Origin: Comamonadaceae bacterium
GTDB lineage: Bacteria; Pseudomonadota; Gammaproteobacteria; Burkholderiales; Burkholderiaceae_C
Assembly: GCA_021298995.1 (NCBI GenBank)
Contig: JAJTGB010000002.1
Span: 1-32,558 of the forward strand
DNA: 32,558 nucleotides
Direction: 5' to 3'
The notes under the pieces were generated by a model. The model saw nothing but the letters and a program-made list of their open reading frames with translations, searched no databases and was not told where the DNA came from. Positions 8,803-17,125 of the stretch are shown piece after piece; positions within the stretch are counted from its first letter, which is position 1; every line of letters begins with the position of its first letter. Made by a program: the position numbers and the translations under genes.

Positions 8803-8832
8803 ATTCTAAGTGAGCAAGCTACTTTTCTTCAA
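8803..8832 (-). promoter_or_regulatory. Candidate sigma70 promoter for glutaredoxin/hydroxylase operon
   Basis: On the minus strand TTGAAG (8832-8827) and TAGAAT (8808-8803) are separated by 18 bases, about 40 bases upstream of the glutaredoxin ATG. Two near-consensus hexamers with allowable spacing, not tested. Confidence 0.35.
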
Positions 8833-8870
8833 AAGATGGCTTTTCTTACAATTTTGGCCTAGCACAGCCC

Positions 8871-8910
8871 TTGATTTAAATCATATGATAACCATTTGAA
8901 CAGGTAGATA
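8871..8910 (+). promoter_or_regulatory. FNR/Anr-like box and promoter upstream of HMA chaperone gene
   Basis: TTGATTTAAATCAT at 8871-8884 matches the FNR consensus TTGAT-N4-ATCAA except for the last base. A -10-like TAGATA lies at 8905-8910. If transcription starts near 8917-8919, the box is centred about 40-41 bases upstream, the position used by class II FNR-activated promoters. It overlaps the perfect palindrome ATCATATGAT (8880-8889). This suggests low-oxygen induction of the downstream gene. Confidence 0.45.
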
Positions 8911-8920
8911 CTGACCCTAA

Positions 8921-8945
8921 GCCGCCCTGAGATTCCCTCGGCGGC
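8921..8945 (+). other. GC-rich hairpin in the predicted 5' UTR of the HMA chaperone gene
   Basis: GCCGCC (8921-8926) pairs with GGCGGC (8940-8945). Inside it GAG (8929-8931) pairs with CTC (8937-8939) around the loop ATTCC, leaving a CT bulge. The hairpin ends nine bases before the GGAG ribosome binding site (8955-8958), and would lie a few bases into the transcript if the promoter call above is right. It could stabilise the mRNA or affect initiation. Confidence 0.4.
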
Positions 8946-8964
8946 CACTCAAATGGAGCTCAAA

Positions 8965-9243
8965 ATGACACAGGTTTTTCAAGTAGAAGTAGAGAACATC
9001 AAGTGCGGTGGCTGCGAAAACTCCATCGTGAAGGGCATCCACAGTGTTGCCAAAGTGACTGACTTGGTCATTGACCGCGAAAAGCAGCTGGTGAGCTTTT
9101 CTGGGGAAGAGTCCATCAAGCAACTCGTCATCGACAAGCTCAAATCGATGGGCTACCCCGAAAAAGGCTCCGTTTCGGGGCTTGAAGCGGGCATTACCAA
9201 TGCCAAGTCATTTGTCAGTTGCGCAATTGGCCGCATCACTTAA
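8965..9243 (+). CDS. Heavy-metal-associated (HMA) domain protein, copper-chaperone-like
   Basis: A 92-residue protein whose first 70 residues form a ferredoxin-like HMA domain. The metal-binding loop is KCGGCENS with Cys14 and Cys17, and the later KSMGYPEKGS loop matches the usual position. The family binds Cu(I) or other soft metals and delivers them to P-type ATPases or sensors. The methionine usual just before the first Cys (MxCxxC) is Lys here. A tail of about 20 residues follows the domain and is not recognised. The ATG at 8965 is chosen because GGAG lies six bases upstream; an in-frame ATG at 8953 overlaps that site. No P-type ATPase or copper regulator is adjacent. The FNR-like box upstream suggests a link to low-oxygen respiration or to cuproprotein assembly, which is inference. 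Confidence 0.85.
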   Translation: MTQVFQVEVENIKCGGCENSIVKGIHSVAKVTDLVIDREKQLVSFSGEESIKQLVIDKLKSMGYPEKGSVSGLEAGITNAKSFVSCAIGRIT

Positions 9244-9304
9244 TTCTGCATCACCACTTCTAAGCATGCATTGAGTTTGTGGGCATGTGTGTGTATGGTT
9301 GTGT

Positions 9305-10975
9305 TCAAGGCATGCCACACAAAACAGAAACAAGCTCTCTGGCACCCTTCTGGGTCAATTCCCGCCCACGCCACACCGTGTGGGCATCCGATCGCACCAT
9401 CACCAATGCGTGTTGGTATTCTGGCGGCACATGGACGGTGTCAGGCACTTCCAACACTTTCAAGGGCATACCCGCCAAGGCGGCGGCTTCGGTCAAGCAA
9501 GCAACTGAGGTTTCGTGGCCGGGCTTGAAACACAGCAAGGTATAGGCCTTGCCCAATTCATCGTAAAGCGAGCGCCCCTCGGCCAGCCAGAAGTGCGGTG
9601 CCCTGCAGCCCGGCACCGTGGAAGCCGTAAAACCACCCATGCTGTAGTCGGGTGCTTTTTCTTCGTCATAAACCATCACTGGCGATTGGTCGTAAAAGTA
9701 TCCAAAGTTCAAGCCTGCGCAGCAATACTGCTGAACATTCAAATCGTAAAGGTCTTGACCAAACGCAGCTCTGGCGGCTGCGCCCTCGGGCGAGCTGTCT
9801 TCCAAATTGGGCGGAATGTCTCGCCGCCGTTGGCTCATGGCATGCGCATGATCCATGGCAAACCTGGATACTTGTTCGGTAATGGGATGCCGTTCTTTTT
9901 CGTAGGCAAGCAAAGCTTGCGGCGATGCCCATGACTCGATTTGCGCAGACAAATGCCACGCCAGGTTGGCGGCATCTGCCAGCCCCGCATTCATGCCATA
10001 GCCGGCATAAGGCACCCACAAGTGCGCAGCGTCACCTGCGACAAACACCCGCCCTTGCTGCAATTTGTCGCTCACCAATCGTCGGCCAAACCAATCTTCT
10101 TTGCTCATCACTTCATAGTCGAAGTCCTGGCCAACGCCAAGGATGGTGCGAATGGCCCAATCGCGATCAACCGACTCAAAGTCGGCCTCGTGCTCGCGCA
10201 GGTAGTTGTGAATGAGCCAAATTTCTTGGCCATCGATGGCGTAGATGTTGCCGCTGCGCCGAGGATTGACCGTGAACATGGCCCAGGCCGGCGGTGCTTT
10301 CATATGCGCTATCAATTGGGGAGCACGAATGCAGGTGCTCTGCACGCGTTGCACCACCTCATCACCCACCAGCTTGGCACCCATGCCTTTTCGGACCATT
10401 GAACGGCCACCATCACAGCCCACCATGTAAGCGGCGGTCAAGTTGAATGTCGGGGATCCGGGTGAGTCTAGGTTTTGAATTTGCGCAGCAACCTGATGTT
10501 CGTCTTGCGTGAAAGACACCACTTGGTGTCTGAACAAACAAGTGATCAGGCTTTGTTTTTGTACATGCCTTCTTAAGATGGGCTCAATGTACCTTTGGTT
10601 AATTCTGTGCGGTGGCTCAGGTGTTGGCCAATGGCCATCTGGCCCCGAGTGATCGGTCAGTCGGGTGTTTCTGCCAGGGATGTGAATTCTGGCAATCTCT
10701 TGTCCCAAGGTACTGGTTCGGTAAGACACATCGTGGGGATAGTTGTCTGGCAAACCAGCTGCACGCAAGTCTTGAGAAATGCCCAGTGATCTGAAAAGCT
10801 CCATGCTTCTGGCAGAGATGTGGTTGCACTTCACATCGGGCAAGGTCTCGGCTGTGCGCAATTCCACCAAGTAGCTGGCAATGCCGCGCTGGGCCAAGCA
10901 AAGCGCCATGGTCATGCCGACAGGACCCCCGCCCACAATTAGAACCGGCGTATCCAAGGGGTGTTTATCAGTCAT
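9305..10975 (-). CDS. FAD-dependent aromatic hydroxylase (TfdB/MhpA-like)
   Basis: A 556-residue class A flavoprotein monooxygenase. The Rossmann motif GGGPVG is at 15-20, and the second FAD motif reads FVAGDAAHLWVPYAGYGMNA, with GD contacting the ribityl/pyrophosphate. The C-terminal domain ends with a strand pattern (ALVMVRSDAHTVWRG) typical of the thioredoxin-like tail in TfdB and phenol-hydroxylase relatives. These enzymes use NAD(P)H and O2 to hydroxylate phenolic rings; the substrate here is unknown. It is the last gene of a five-gene minus-strand operon and overlaps the preceding flavoprotein gene by four bases (ATGA). It is clearly paralogous to the gene at 17126-18778: both carry VKCNH-SARSME near residue 50, PPHRINQ near 120, and YDLNVQQ-CC-GLNFGYFY. 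Confidence 0.88.
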   Translation of the reverse strand: MTDKHPLDTPVLIVGGGPVGMTMALCLAQRGIASYLVELRTAETLPDVKCNHISARSMELFRSLGISQDLRAAGLPDNYPHDVSYRTSTLGQEIARIHIPGRNTRLTDHSGPDGHWPTPEPPHRINQRYIEPILRRHVQKQSLITCLFRHQVVSFTQDEHQVAAQIQNLDSPGSPTFNLTAAYMVGCDGGRSMVRKGMGAKLVGDEVVQRVQSTCIRAPQLIAHMKAPPAWAMFTVNPRRSGNIYAIDGQEIWLIHNYLREHEADFESVDRDWAIRTILGVGQDFDYEVMSKEDWFGRRLVSDKLQQGRVFVAGDAAHLWVPYAGYGMNAGLADAANLAWHLSAQIESWASPQALLAYEKERHPITEQVSRFAMDHAHAMSQRRRDIPPNLEDSSPEGAAARAAFGQDLYDLNVQQYCCAGLNFGYFYDQSPVMVYDEEKAPDYSMGGFTASTVPGCRAPHFWLAEGRSLYDELGKAYTLLCFKPGHETSVACLTEAAALAGMPLKVLEVPDTVHVPPEYQHALVMVRSDAHTVWRGRELTQKGARELVSVLCGMP

Positions 10976-12165
10976 AAGTCGATTTTCAAGGCGTCGTATT
11001 CAAACAACCAATCGTAGCGCCTTCTGACTTTTTCTGGCTCCCATTCAGAGCTCACATAGTCCACCGCTTTGGCGGCGTCGGAGAGTTGAGGGTTGTGAAA
11101 GCGTTTGGCGTTGTCGCTAGATCGGTTCACGATGTCGGCAGAGCGCTGCCAACGCAATTTTTCAAATTGGGCAAATGCTTTTTCGGCTGTGTCTTGAGCG
11201 CTCATACAGCGTGCCATGACAGCCGCATCTTCAATGGCCATGTTGGCCCCTTGCGCTAAAAAAGGCAAGGTGGGATGCGCTGAATCGCCCACCAAACAAA
11301 TAGCCCCTTGGGCCCAGCCTTTTTGAGGTGAGCGGCCAAGCAAAGCCCACTTGAATGGCTGCTCAATTTTGCGCATCAACTCGCCCACATCGGCGTGCCA
11401 GTGACCAAAGTCTTGAAGCAATTCTTCGTGAGTTCCCTGCTCTGTCCAAGATTCACCGCGCCAGCCATCTTTCTCAATGATGCCCACCACATTCATGAGC
11501 TGACCACCCCGCACAGGGTATGTGATGACATGCGCACCCGGCCCCACCCAATTGGTGCCCACTTGCGCCTGCAAATGTGCCGAAATGGTATGCACAGGAA
11601 CCAGGCCGCGCCAAGCCAACAGACCGGTAAATTGGGCCTTGTCTTCGCCCAACAATTTCTCGCGCAAAATGGAATGGACGCCATCGGCTGCAATCAATCC
11701 ATAGGCCTTGTGTTGGCTGCCATCTTGCAACTCAAAGCTGGCGCCATCGGAGCTGCTTTTCGCAGAGACTACTCTGGCATTGAGCCTCACAGGCGCATCA
11801 GATCTGGCGTTGAATGCTGCCAACAAAACCTTGTGCAAATCGCCCCTGTGCACCATCCAATAGGGTGCACCAAAACGCGACAAGCAATCATCGCCAAGGT
11901 CAAACAACTTCCAGCGCTGACCCGTGTTCCACATTCGAATTTCTTTACCCTGAGCTTGGCACACCACGGCTTTCAAGGCAGGCTCTAAGCCCAAGCTTTG
12001 AAGCACGCGGGTGCCGTTGGGAGAAATTTGCAAGCCCGCACCCACCTCCCCCAATTGGGAGGCCTGCTCAAACACATCAACCTTCCAGCCTTGTTGCAAC
12101 AAGGACAATGCCGTTGCCAAGCCTGCGATACCCGCGCCAGCAATGGCAATTCTTTTTTCAATCAT
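10972..12165 (-). CDS. FAD-dependent monooxygenase, salicylate/3-hydroxybenzoate hydroxylase-like
   Basis: A 397-residue single-component flavoprotein hydroxylase of the size of salicylate 1-hydroxylase or 3-hydroxybenzoate 6-hydroxylase. It shows GAGIAG (residues 10-15), a DG motif (AADGVHS, near residue 160) and GDSAHPTLPFLAQGANMAIEDA as the second FAD motif, which is characteristic of that subfamily. Expected activity is NAD(P)H- and O2-dependent hydroxylation of an aromatic acid; the position and substrate are not determinable here. The start overlaps the stop of the upstream Bug gene (ATGA at 12165-12162), and its stop overlaps the next flavoprotein start in the same way, so the three are tightly coupled. 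Confidence 0.85.
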   Translation of the reverse strand: MIEKRIAIAGAGIAGLATALSLLQQGWKVDVFEQASQLGEVGAGLQISPNGTRVLQSLGLEPALKAVVCQAQGKEIRMWNTGQRWKLFDLGDDCLSRFGAPYWMVHRGDLHKVLLAAFNARSDAPVRLNARVVSAKSSSDGASFELQDGSQHKAYGLIAADGVHSILREKLLGEDKAQFTGLLAWRGLVPVHTISAHLQAQVGTNWVGPGAHVITYPVRGGQLMNVVGIIEKDGWRGESWTEQGTHEELLQDFGHWHADVGELMRKIEQPFKWALLGRSPQKGWAQGAICLVGDSAHPTLPFLAQGANMAIEDAAVMARCMSAQDTAEKAFAQFEKLRWQRSADIVNRSSDNAKRFHNPQLSDAAKAVDYVSSEWEPEKVRRRYDWLFEYDALKIDL

Positions 12166-13151
12166 TCAGCTTTGATGTTGTTGTCTTTGGCCACTTGCGT
12201 CCAAAGTTGAATTTCTTGCGAAATGGTTTTTGCAAAATCGGCAGAAGTTCCGCCAACGGGCCGGATGTCCAACTTGGCCATGCGCTCTTGCACATCGGGC
12301 AAGGCCATGATGCGTGCCACTTCCTCTTGCAAACGCTTCACGATGGGCGCTGGCGTTCCCGCGGGTGCCAACAAGCCACTCCAAAAGTTAACCGCAACAT
12401 CAATGCCCTGCTCTTTCAAAGTGGGCACTTGGGGGTAGGCTGCAAGTCGCTGCTCAGAGGTCACGCCCAAGGCACGCAATTTGCCAGATTTAAGCAAAGC
12501 GGCAATGGGGCCAGAGTCAATCAGGGTCATTTGTACTTCTTGGGTGAGCACCGCATTGATAGAAGGGGCGCTGCCTTGATAAGGCACATTCAGGGCCCTC
12601 AAACCCGTCTTGGCCTTGACCAACTCCATGACCAACTGGAAGGATGCGGATGGGTATGAGTAGTTGAACTTGCCTGGATTGGCTTTGCTCATGTTCACCA
12701 ACTCGTTAAATGTTTTGGCTGGCGATGCTTCATTGACAGCCAAAATCATGGGGAACGAGCCTGCCAACGAAATGGGCGTCAAATCTGTGACGGGGTTGTA
12801 TGCCAACTTGGCCACCAACGCAGGATTGAAAACAATGGGACCACTGGCGGCCATAAGCAAGGTATAGCCGTCTGGCGCAGATTTCACCACCAACTCAGTA
12901 CCCACTGCAGCGCCAGCACCTGGTTTGTTTTCAACCACCACCGGCTGACCCAAGGCAGGCGCTAATTTTTCAGCCAATACGCGCGCCAAAATATCATTGG
13001 CGCCACCAGGTGCGTAAGGCACCACAATGCGAACCGCCTTGTTGGGCCAAGCGCTTTGCGCTTGAGCCACACCACACACACTGGCCATCATGAGCACGGC
13101 CATGCCCACCAGGGTCTTGCGTTTGTGGGCAAAAAGATTTGAGTTTTTCAT
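12162..13151 (-). CDS. Bug/TctC-family tripartite tricarboxylate transporter substrate-binding protein
   Basis: A 329-residue periplasmic binding protein. The N-terminus is a Sec signal peptide (basic HKRK, hydrophobic core, probable cleavage after AQA near residue 32). The family opening PNKAVRIVVPYAPGGANDIL follows, then ENKPGAGAAVGTELV and the C-terminal FWSGLLAPAGTPAPIV. Bug proteins bind carboxylates or other small anions. The ATG at 13151 is chosen because AGGAG lies seven bases upstream and the signal peptide follows; an open frame continues about 78 residues further upstream into the preceding gene without meaning. It is the third gene of the minus-strand operon. No TctA/TctB permease genes accompany it. 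Confidence 0.93.
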   Translation of the reverse strand: MKNSNLFAHKRKTLVGMAVLMMASVCGVAQAQSAWPNKAVRIVVPYAPGGANDILARVLAEKLAPALGQPVVVENKPGAGAAVGTELVVKSAPDGYTLLMAASGPIVFNPALVAKLAYNPVTDLTPISLAGSFPMILAVNEASPAKTFNELVNMSKANPGKFNYSYPSASFQLVMELVKAKTGLRALNVPYQGSAPSINAVLTQEVQMTLIDSGPIAALLKSGKLRALGVTSEQRLAAYPQVPTLKEQGIDVAVNFWSGLLAPAGTPAPIVKRLQEEVARIMALPDVQERMAKLDIRPVGGTSADFAKTISQEIQLWTQVAKDNNIKAE

Positions 13152-13212
13152 AGGTGTCTCCTGTTGATCTGATTCAAGGGTGATGTTGAGATGGAAAAAA
13201 TGGGCAGTTGTT

Positions 13213-14940
13213 TTAGAGCGGCGTGATGCGAACATGCAGCAGTGCGCTCTGACCTGCATCCAAGGCCGCCAAACAGCGTGCAATGGCAGCATCGGTTTGT
13301 GAAGGCTCCACCAGTCTTTCGCCATGAGCGCCCGCTGCTTCGGCAATGGCCGCAAAGTCGGTGCCGTACCCCAAGTCGGACGCAAACTGATTGCTGCTCT
13401 TGGCCTCGCCTTGCGGGTACATGCGCAGGGTTGACTCCTTCACAGCCGACCAACCCCCATTGTCCAAAAGCACCGTCAAGATGGGCAAGTTGTATTGACC
13501 AGCAACCGCATACACAGAACTTGGATTGCTGAAGTAAAAAGAGCCATCGCCCACAAAATGAATGACACGGCTTTGGGCTTGCGCCAACTTGATACCCAGG
13601 GCGGTGCCTGCAGAAAAGCCCAGCCCGCCGCCCGACAAGCCCATCAAAGTACCAGGGAGCTCACGCGGAATTTGCTCAAACACCGCCATGGTGTTGCGAA
13701 TTGCTTCGTTCAAGACAACGTCTTCCGAGCGAATTTGCTGGCCAATGGCGCCACACAGAAAATGCGGGTTGATGGCATTGAGCTTGCCTGGCTCCTTGGC
13801 CATGACGGCTGCTCTTTGTTGATTTTTCTCGTGCTCTGCTTTGATAAGCAAACTGCGTTGATTGGCCTTGGCCTTGAACGCAGGCGTTGCAGTTTGTTCG
13901 ATGAGGTCGATCAACTGCGTGAGCAGTCGAACGCTGTCGCCCTCAATACGCGCATTCAACGGAAAGCCCCACATGGGAATGTCTCGCTTGATGGCATCGA
14001 CATCCATCTGGGCCCAGTAAGCCTTGGGATTGACGCGCGTCGTTTTGGGAATCCAGGGCACATCGACATCCAGCATCAAACCAAAATCGGCTTGCTCTGT
14101 GAAAGCAGCAGGGTTGTAGCCCGCAAAATAGGGCGAATTGCGCCGGATGTTCAAGTAGATTGAATTGAATTCACAAACGCGCATGCCACACAAGCTGGCC
14201 AGCTTTTCAATCAAGGCAGGCGCCGCATGGTTTCGGCCAGCATAGGCGGTGACCAACATGGGGTTTTCAGCGGCCATGAGTTTGGCTGCAATCTGCTCAA
14301 TGGCGGCTGTATCAGCGCCTTGCGCCTTAACGGGCAAGTGATTTTGCTGGCCATACGCACCCATGCTTTGAGCATCGACAGGCGCAGCCAACACCTCTCT
14401 GGGCAAGGTGAGGTAAACCGGCCCTGTGGGGTCACTTTGCATCACAGCGCCCGCCCTAGAGATCACTTCGTGCGCCATGGAGGGCCATGCCAAGTTGTAT
14501 TCCCACTTCACGTAAGGCCGAACCACACTGGCCTGATCGAAAGGCTCTTGGATGAAATGCACATAGGTGTCGCGCCCACCGGTGGCGCTGTCAAAGGTGC
14601 TCATGGGTGCGCGGCCTGCAATCAACAACACGGGAATGCGAGTGCGACACAAATTGTGCAAGCCCATGGCTGCATTGGCGGTGCCTGCATCAACGTGCAC
14701 CAACACCGCTTGGCCTCGCCCTGTTGCCACGGCATAGCCCCCGGCCATGTGAACAGCGGTATTTTCATGGGGGCACAAAATGACTTTTGGAAATTCGCGT
14801 CCTTGTTCACGCCAATGAGCCATCTCCTCAATGAGTGGCGCGTGATCGGTACCTAAATTGCAAAACAAATACTCAATGCCAAGATCGACCAAGCCTTGGA
14901 GCAAGTCATGGGAAGCGGTGCGGGTGTAGTTTTCTGACAT
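13213..14940 (-). CDS. Thiamine-diphosphate-dependent enzyme (acetolactate synthase/decarboxylase family)
   Basis: This 575-residue protein has the three-domain ThDP fold of acetolactate synthase, benzoylformate decarboxylase and oxalyl-CoA decarboxylase. The catalytic glutamate that activates the cofactor is Glu59 in CPHENTAVHMAGGYA. The ThDP/Mg2+ motif spans 464-497, beginning GDGSF and ending LDNGGW. Such enzymes decarboxylate or ligate 2-oxo acids. There is no acetolactate synthase small subunit nearby and the operon contains aromatic hydroxylases, so a 2-oxo acid decarboxylase in a catabolic path is more likely than branched-chain amino acid synthesis. Substrate-deciding residues cannot be read with confidence. 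It starts two bases after the stop of the upstream Bug gene, and 61 bases separate it from the next one. Confidence 0.85.
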   Translation of the reverse strand: MSENYTRTASHDLLQGLVDLGIEYLFCNLGTDHAPLIEEMAHWREQGREFPKVILCPHENTAVHMAGGYAVATGRGQAVLVHVDAGTANAAMGLHNLCRTRIPVLLIAGRAPMSTFDSATGGRDTYVHFIQEPFDQASVVRPYVKWEYNLAWPSMAHEVISRAGAVMQSDPTGPVYLTLPREVLAAPVDAQSMGAYGQQNHLPVKAQGADTAAIEQIAAKLMAAENPMLVTAYAGRNHAAPALIEKLASLCGMRVCEFNSIYLNIRRNSPYFAGYNPAAFTEQADFGLMLDVDVPWIPKTTRVNPKAYWAQMDVDAIKRDIPMWGFPLNARIEGDSVRLLTQLIDLIEQTATPAFKAKANQRSLLIKAEHEKNQQRAAVMAKEPGKLNAINPHFLCGAIGQQIRSEDVVLNEAIRNTMAVFEQIPRELPGTLMGLSGGGLGFSAGTALGIKLAQAQSRVIHFVGDGSFYFSNPSSVYAVAGQYNLPILTVLLDNGGWSAVKESTLRMYPQGEAKSSNQFASDLGYGTDFAAIAEAAGAHGERLVEPSQTDAAIARCLAALDAGQSALLHVRITPL

Positions 14941-14942
14941 TG

Positions 14943-15920
14943 TTATTTGGTGAGTAGGCCAGCAGACTTGACCACTGGCAGCATGGCTTTGAGTTCAGTC
15001 TCAATTCTTTGACGAACAACTTCTGAGCCGCCACTGTCACTCTCATGGCCCAACTTGCTAAAGGCCTCTTTTGTGCTGGGCATGTCCAGAAACTTTTTGA
15101 GCTCTTGGCTCACCCGATTCACAATGCTTGCAGGCGTTTTGGCAGGTGCGTAAAGCGCTAACCAAATTTCAAATTCTGTACCCGGAAAACCTGCCTCTGC
15201 CAAGGTAGGCACCTCAGGCATAAATCGCGACCGCTGCGCTGAAGCCACTGCCAAGGCTTTCAGAGTGCCTGCTTGAATTTGACCTCGCACAGGCGCAAGA
15301 TCTGCCATGACCATCACCACTCGACCTGTGACCAAATCGGAGATGGCAGGCGGAAAGCCTTGATAAGGGACATGGATCATGTCAACGCCAGCACTTTGTG
15401 TGAGCATGGCCGTTCCTACATGGCCCATAGAGCCGACGCCATTGCTGGCGTAAGGAAGTCTGCCCGGTTTTGATTTGGCATCGGCCATCAAATCTTTCAG
15501 GGAGTTGTAATTGTTGACAGGCGAAGTGATCAAGAAAAACGGCAAACGCGAAACCATGCTCACTGGCGCAAAATCAAGTTGGGGGTCAAAGGGCAATTTG
15601 CCTGGGTGCGTGAGAGGCAGCAAGGACATGGTGGAACCTCCAGTGAGCAGGAAGGTGTAACCATCGGGTGCTGCACGCGATACTATTTCAGCCCCAATCA
15701 CGGTGCCACCCCCTGGCTTGGGGTCGACCACCACCGATTGCCCTAAAACAGTGTTCAGGTGTTGGGCCACCAATCTGGCAGCCGCATCAACGCCGCCGCC
15801 TGCTGGATAAGGCACCACAAGGCGAATAGATTTGGCTGGCCATTCTTGAGCCAAGCTTAAAAATGGGGCCAAGCACCCAAGCAAGCAAACGCTTAAAAGG
15901 CGGCATAAATGTTTTTGCAT
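14943..15920 (-). CDS. Bug/TctC-family substrate-binding protein
   Basis: A 325-residue periplasmic binding protein with a signal peptide (LLSVCLLGCLAPFLSLAQ, cleavage near residue 25), then the family start WPAKSIRLVVPYPAGGGVDA and a VDPKPGGGTVIGAE block. It is the first gene of the five-gene minus-strand operon, transcribed away from a third Bug gene across a 207-base region. A Cys within the hydrophobic core (LLGC) could in principle be a lipobox, but the spacing to the mature domain fits ordinary signal peptidase I better. The ligand is unknown; by context it may be the substrate of the co-transcribed oxygenases. Confidence 0.92.
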   Translation of the reverse strand: MQKHLCRLLSVCLLGCLAPFLSLAQEWPAKSIRLVVPYPAGGGVDAAARLVAQHLNTVLGQSVVVDPKPGGGTVIGAEIVSRAAPDGYTFLLTGGSTMSLLPLTHPGKLPFDPQLDFAPVSMVSRLPFFLITSPVNNYNSLKDLMADAKSKPGRLPYASNGVGSMGHVGTAMLTQSAGVDMIHVPYQGFPPAISDLVTGRVVMVMADLAPVRGQIQAGTLKALAVASAQRSRFMPEVPTLAEAGFPGTEFEIWLALYAPAKTPASIVNRVSQELKKFLDMPSTKEAFSKLGHESDSGGSEVVRQRIETELKAMLPVVKSAGLLTK

Positions 15921-16029
15921 AGCGGGATTGTTCCAAGAAAAAATCGGTACGCCACGCTATCACGCTACTGTGTTTGAGAAAATGATGGAAACCCCAATTT
16001 TGGGAGCATTCCTCACATTGATGCGGAAC

Positions 16030-16048
16030 TGAATTCTTATCAAATTCA
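16030..16048. promoter_or_regulatory. Inverted repeat in the divergent Bug-Bug intergenic region
   Basis: TGAATT (16030-16035) and AATTCA (16043-16048) flank seven bases. The 19-base dyad lies between the two divergently transcribed Bug genes, where an operator for both sides would be expected. Its size resembles sites of LysR- or GntR-type regulators, but no regulator gene is in the window. Confidence 0.3.
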
Positions 16049-16127
16049 TTAGCTTCAGTGCCTAGTTCAAGCCCCAATTGCAATCAATGTGTCTCACAGT
16101 TAAAGTGATTTGATTGAAGGAGTTTTT

Positions 16128-17117
16128 ATGCGCAAAAGTTTTTTGGGATCAATGGTTTTTCTGATGAGTGCCTTATTGGGCTCGGTCTTTTCTGGTTTGG
16201 CTTTTGCCCAAACTGCCGATTACCCCAACAAGCCCATCAAAATTGTGGTCACCTTCCCACCGGGCGGCAGCTCGGATGCCATCATTCGGATTTTGTCAAC
16301 ACGCCTGAATGACAAATTAGGACAGCCTTTGGTCATCGACAACCGGCCGGGCGCAGGCGGCAACATTGGTTTGAGTGTGGTGGCCAAGGCCGCACCCGAT
16401 GGCTATGTGTTGGGTGTGGGTGCTGCTGGCGGGCTCACTGCCAACGTCAGCCTGTATCCACAAATGCCATTTGATGTGGCCAAAGATTTTCAGCCCATCA
16501 CCATGTTGGCGGCCATTCCCTTTGTGCTCGTAGGTCACCCTTCTGTGCCTGCTGACAATATCCAGCAACTCATTGCTTATGCCAAATCACAAGCAGGCAA
16601 AGTGTCCATTGGCCATGGCGGCAATGGCACGGCCATGCATCTCTCTACAGCCTTGTTCACGCAAATGGCCGATCTCAAATTGATCGAAGTGCCCTACCGA
16701 GGCTCTGGCCCTGCCGCCATGGACACCTTGTCTGGGCAAATTCAGCTGTCAATCACTGACCTGGCTGCAGCCCTGCCACACATCAAAGCAGGCAAATTGA
16801 AAGCCTTCGCTGTCACCAGCCCCAAACGCTTGAGCAACTTGCCCGATGTGCCCACACTTGCAGAGAGTGGCCTCACAGGCTACGACTCCACCGGCTGGTT
16901 TGGCTTGGTGGCCCCCGCAGGAACACCGGCCAGCATTATCCAGAAACTCAACACAGAGTTCACTGCTGCTTTGAACGACGAAGGTATCAAATCACAGATG
17001 CGACAAAGTGGCATGGAGCCTGTAGCCACTACCACAGAGGGGCTAGACGCATACATCAAAAGTGAAACTCAAAAGTGGGGCAGAGTGATTCGCCAAGCCA
17101 ACATCAAACTCAACTGA
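16128..17117 (+). CDS. Bug/TctC-family substrate-binding protein
   Basis: A 329-residue periplasmic binding protein. The signal peptide (MRKSFLGSMVF onward, probable cleavage after AFA near residue 27) precedes YPNKPIKIVVTFPPGGSSDA, DNRPGAGGNIGLSVV and the C-terminal FGLVAPAGTPASIIQKL. The ATG at 16128 follows GAAGGAG seven bases upstream; a TTG six codons earlier is rejected because it lies in front of that site. The TfdB-like hydroxylase gene starts eight bases after its stop, so the two are co-transcribed. It is the third member of this family in the locus. Confidence 0.93.
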   Translation: MRKSFLGSMVFLMSALLGSVFSGLAFAQTADYPNKPIKIVVTFPPGGSSDAIIRILSTRLNDKLGQPLVIDNRPGAGGNIGLSVVAKAAPDGYVLGVGAAGGLTANVSLYPQMPFDVAKDFQPITMLAAIPFVLVGHPSVPADNIQQLIAYAKSQAGKVSIGHGGNGTAMHLSTALFTQMADLKLIEVPYRGSGPAAMDTLSGQIQLSITDLAAALPHIKAGKLKAFAVTSPKRLSNLPDVPTLAESGLTGYDSTGWFGLVAPAGTPASIIQKLNTEFTAALNDEGIKSQMRQSGMEPVATTTEGLDAYIKSETQKWGRVIRQANIKLN

Positions 17118-17125
17118 AGTACCGC

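Noticed and set aside
9281-9304. TG-rich stretch (GTGTGTGTATGGTTGTG) as a simple repeat or regulatory site
   Set aside because: It is only a few units long, imperfect and lies between two gene ends; nothing supports a function.
13152-13385. N-terminal extension of about 78 residues for the Bug protein ending at 12162
   Set aside because: It would run into the ThDP gene, and the signal peptide with AGGAG site clearly places the start at 13151.
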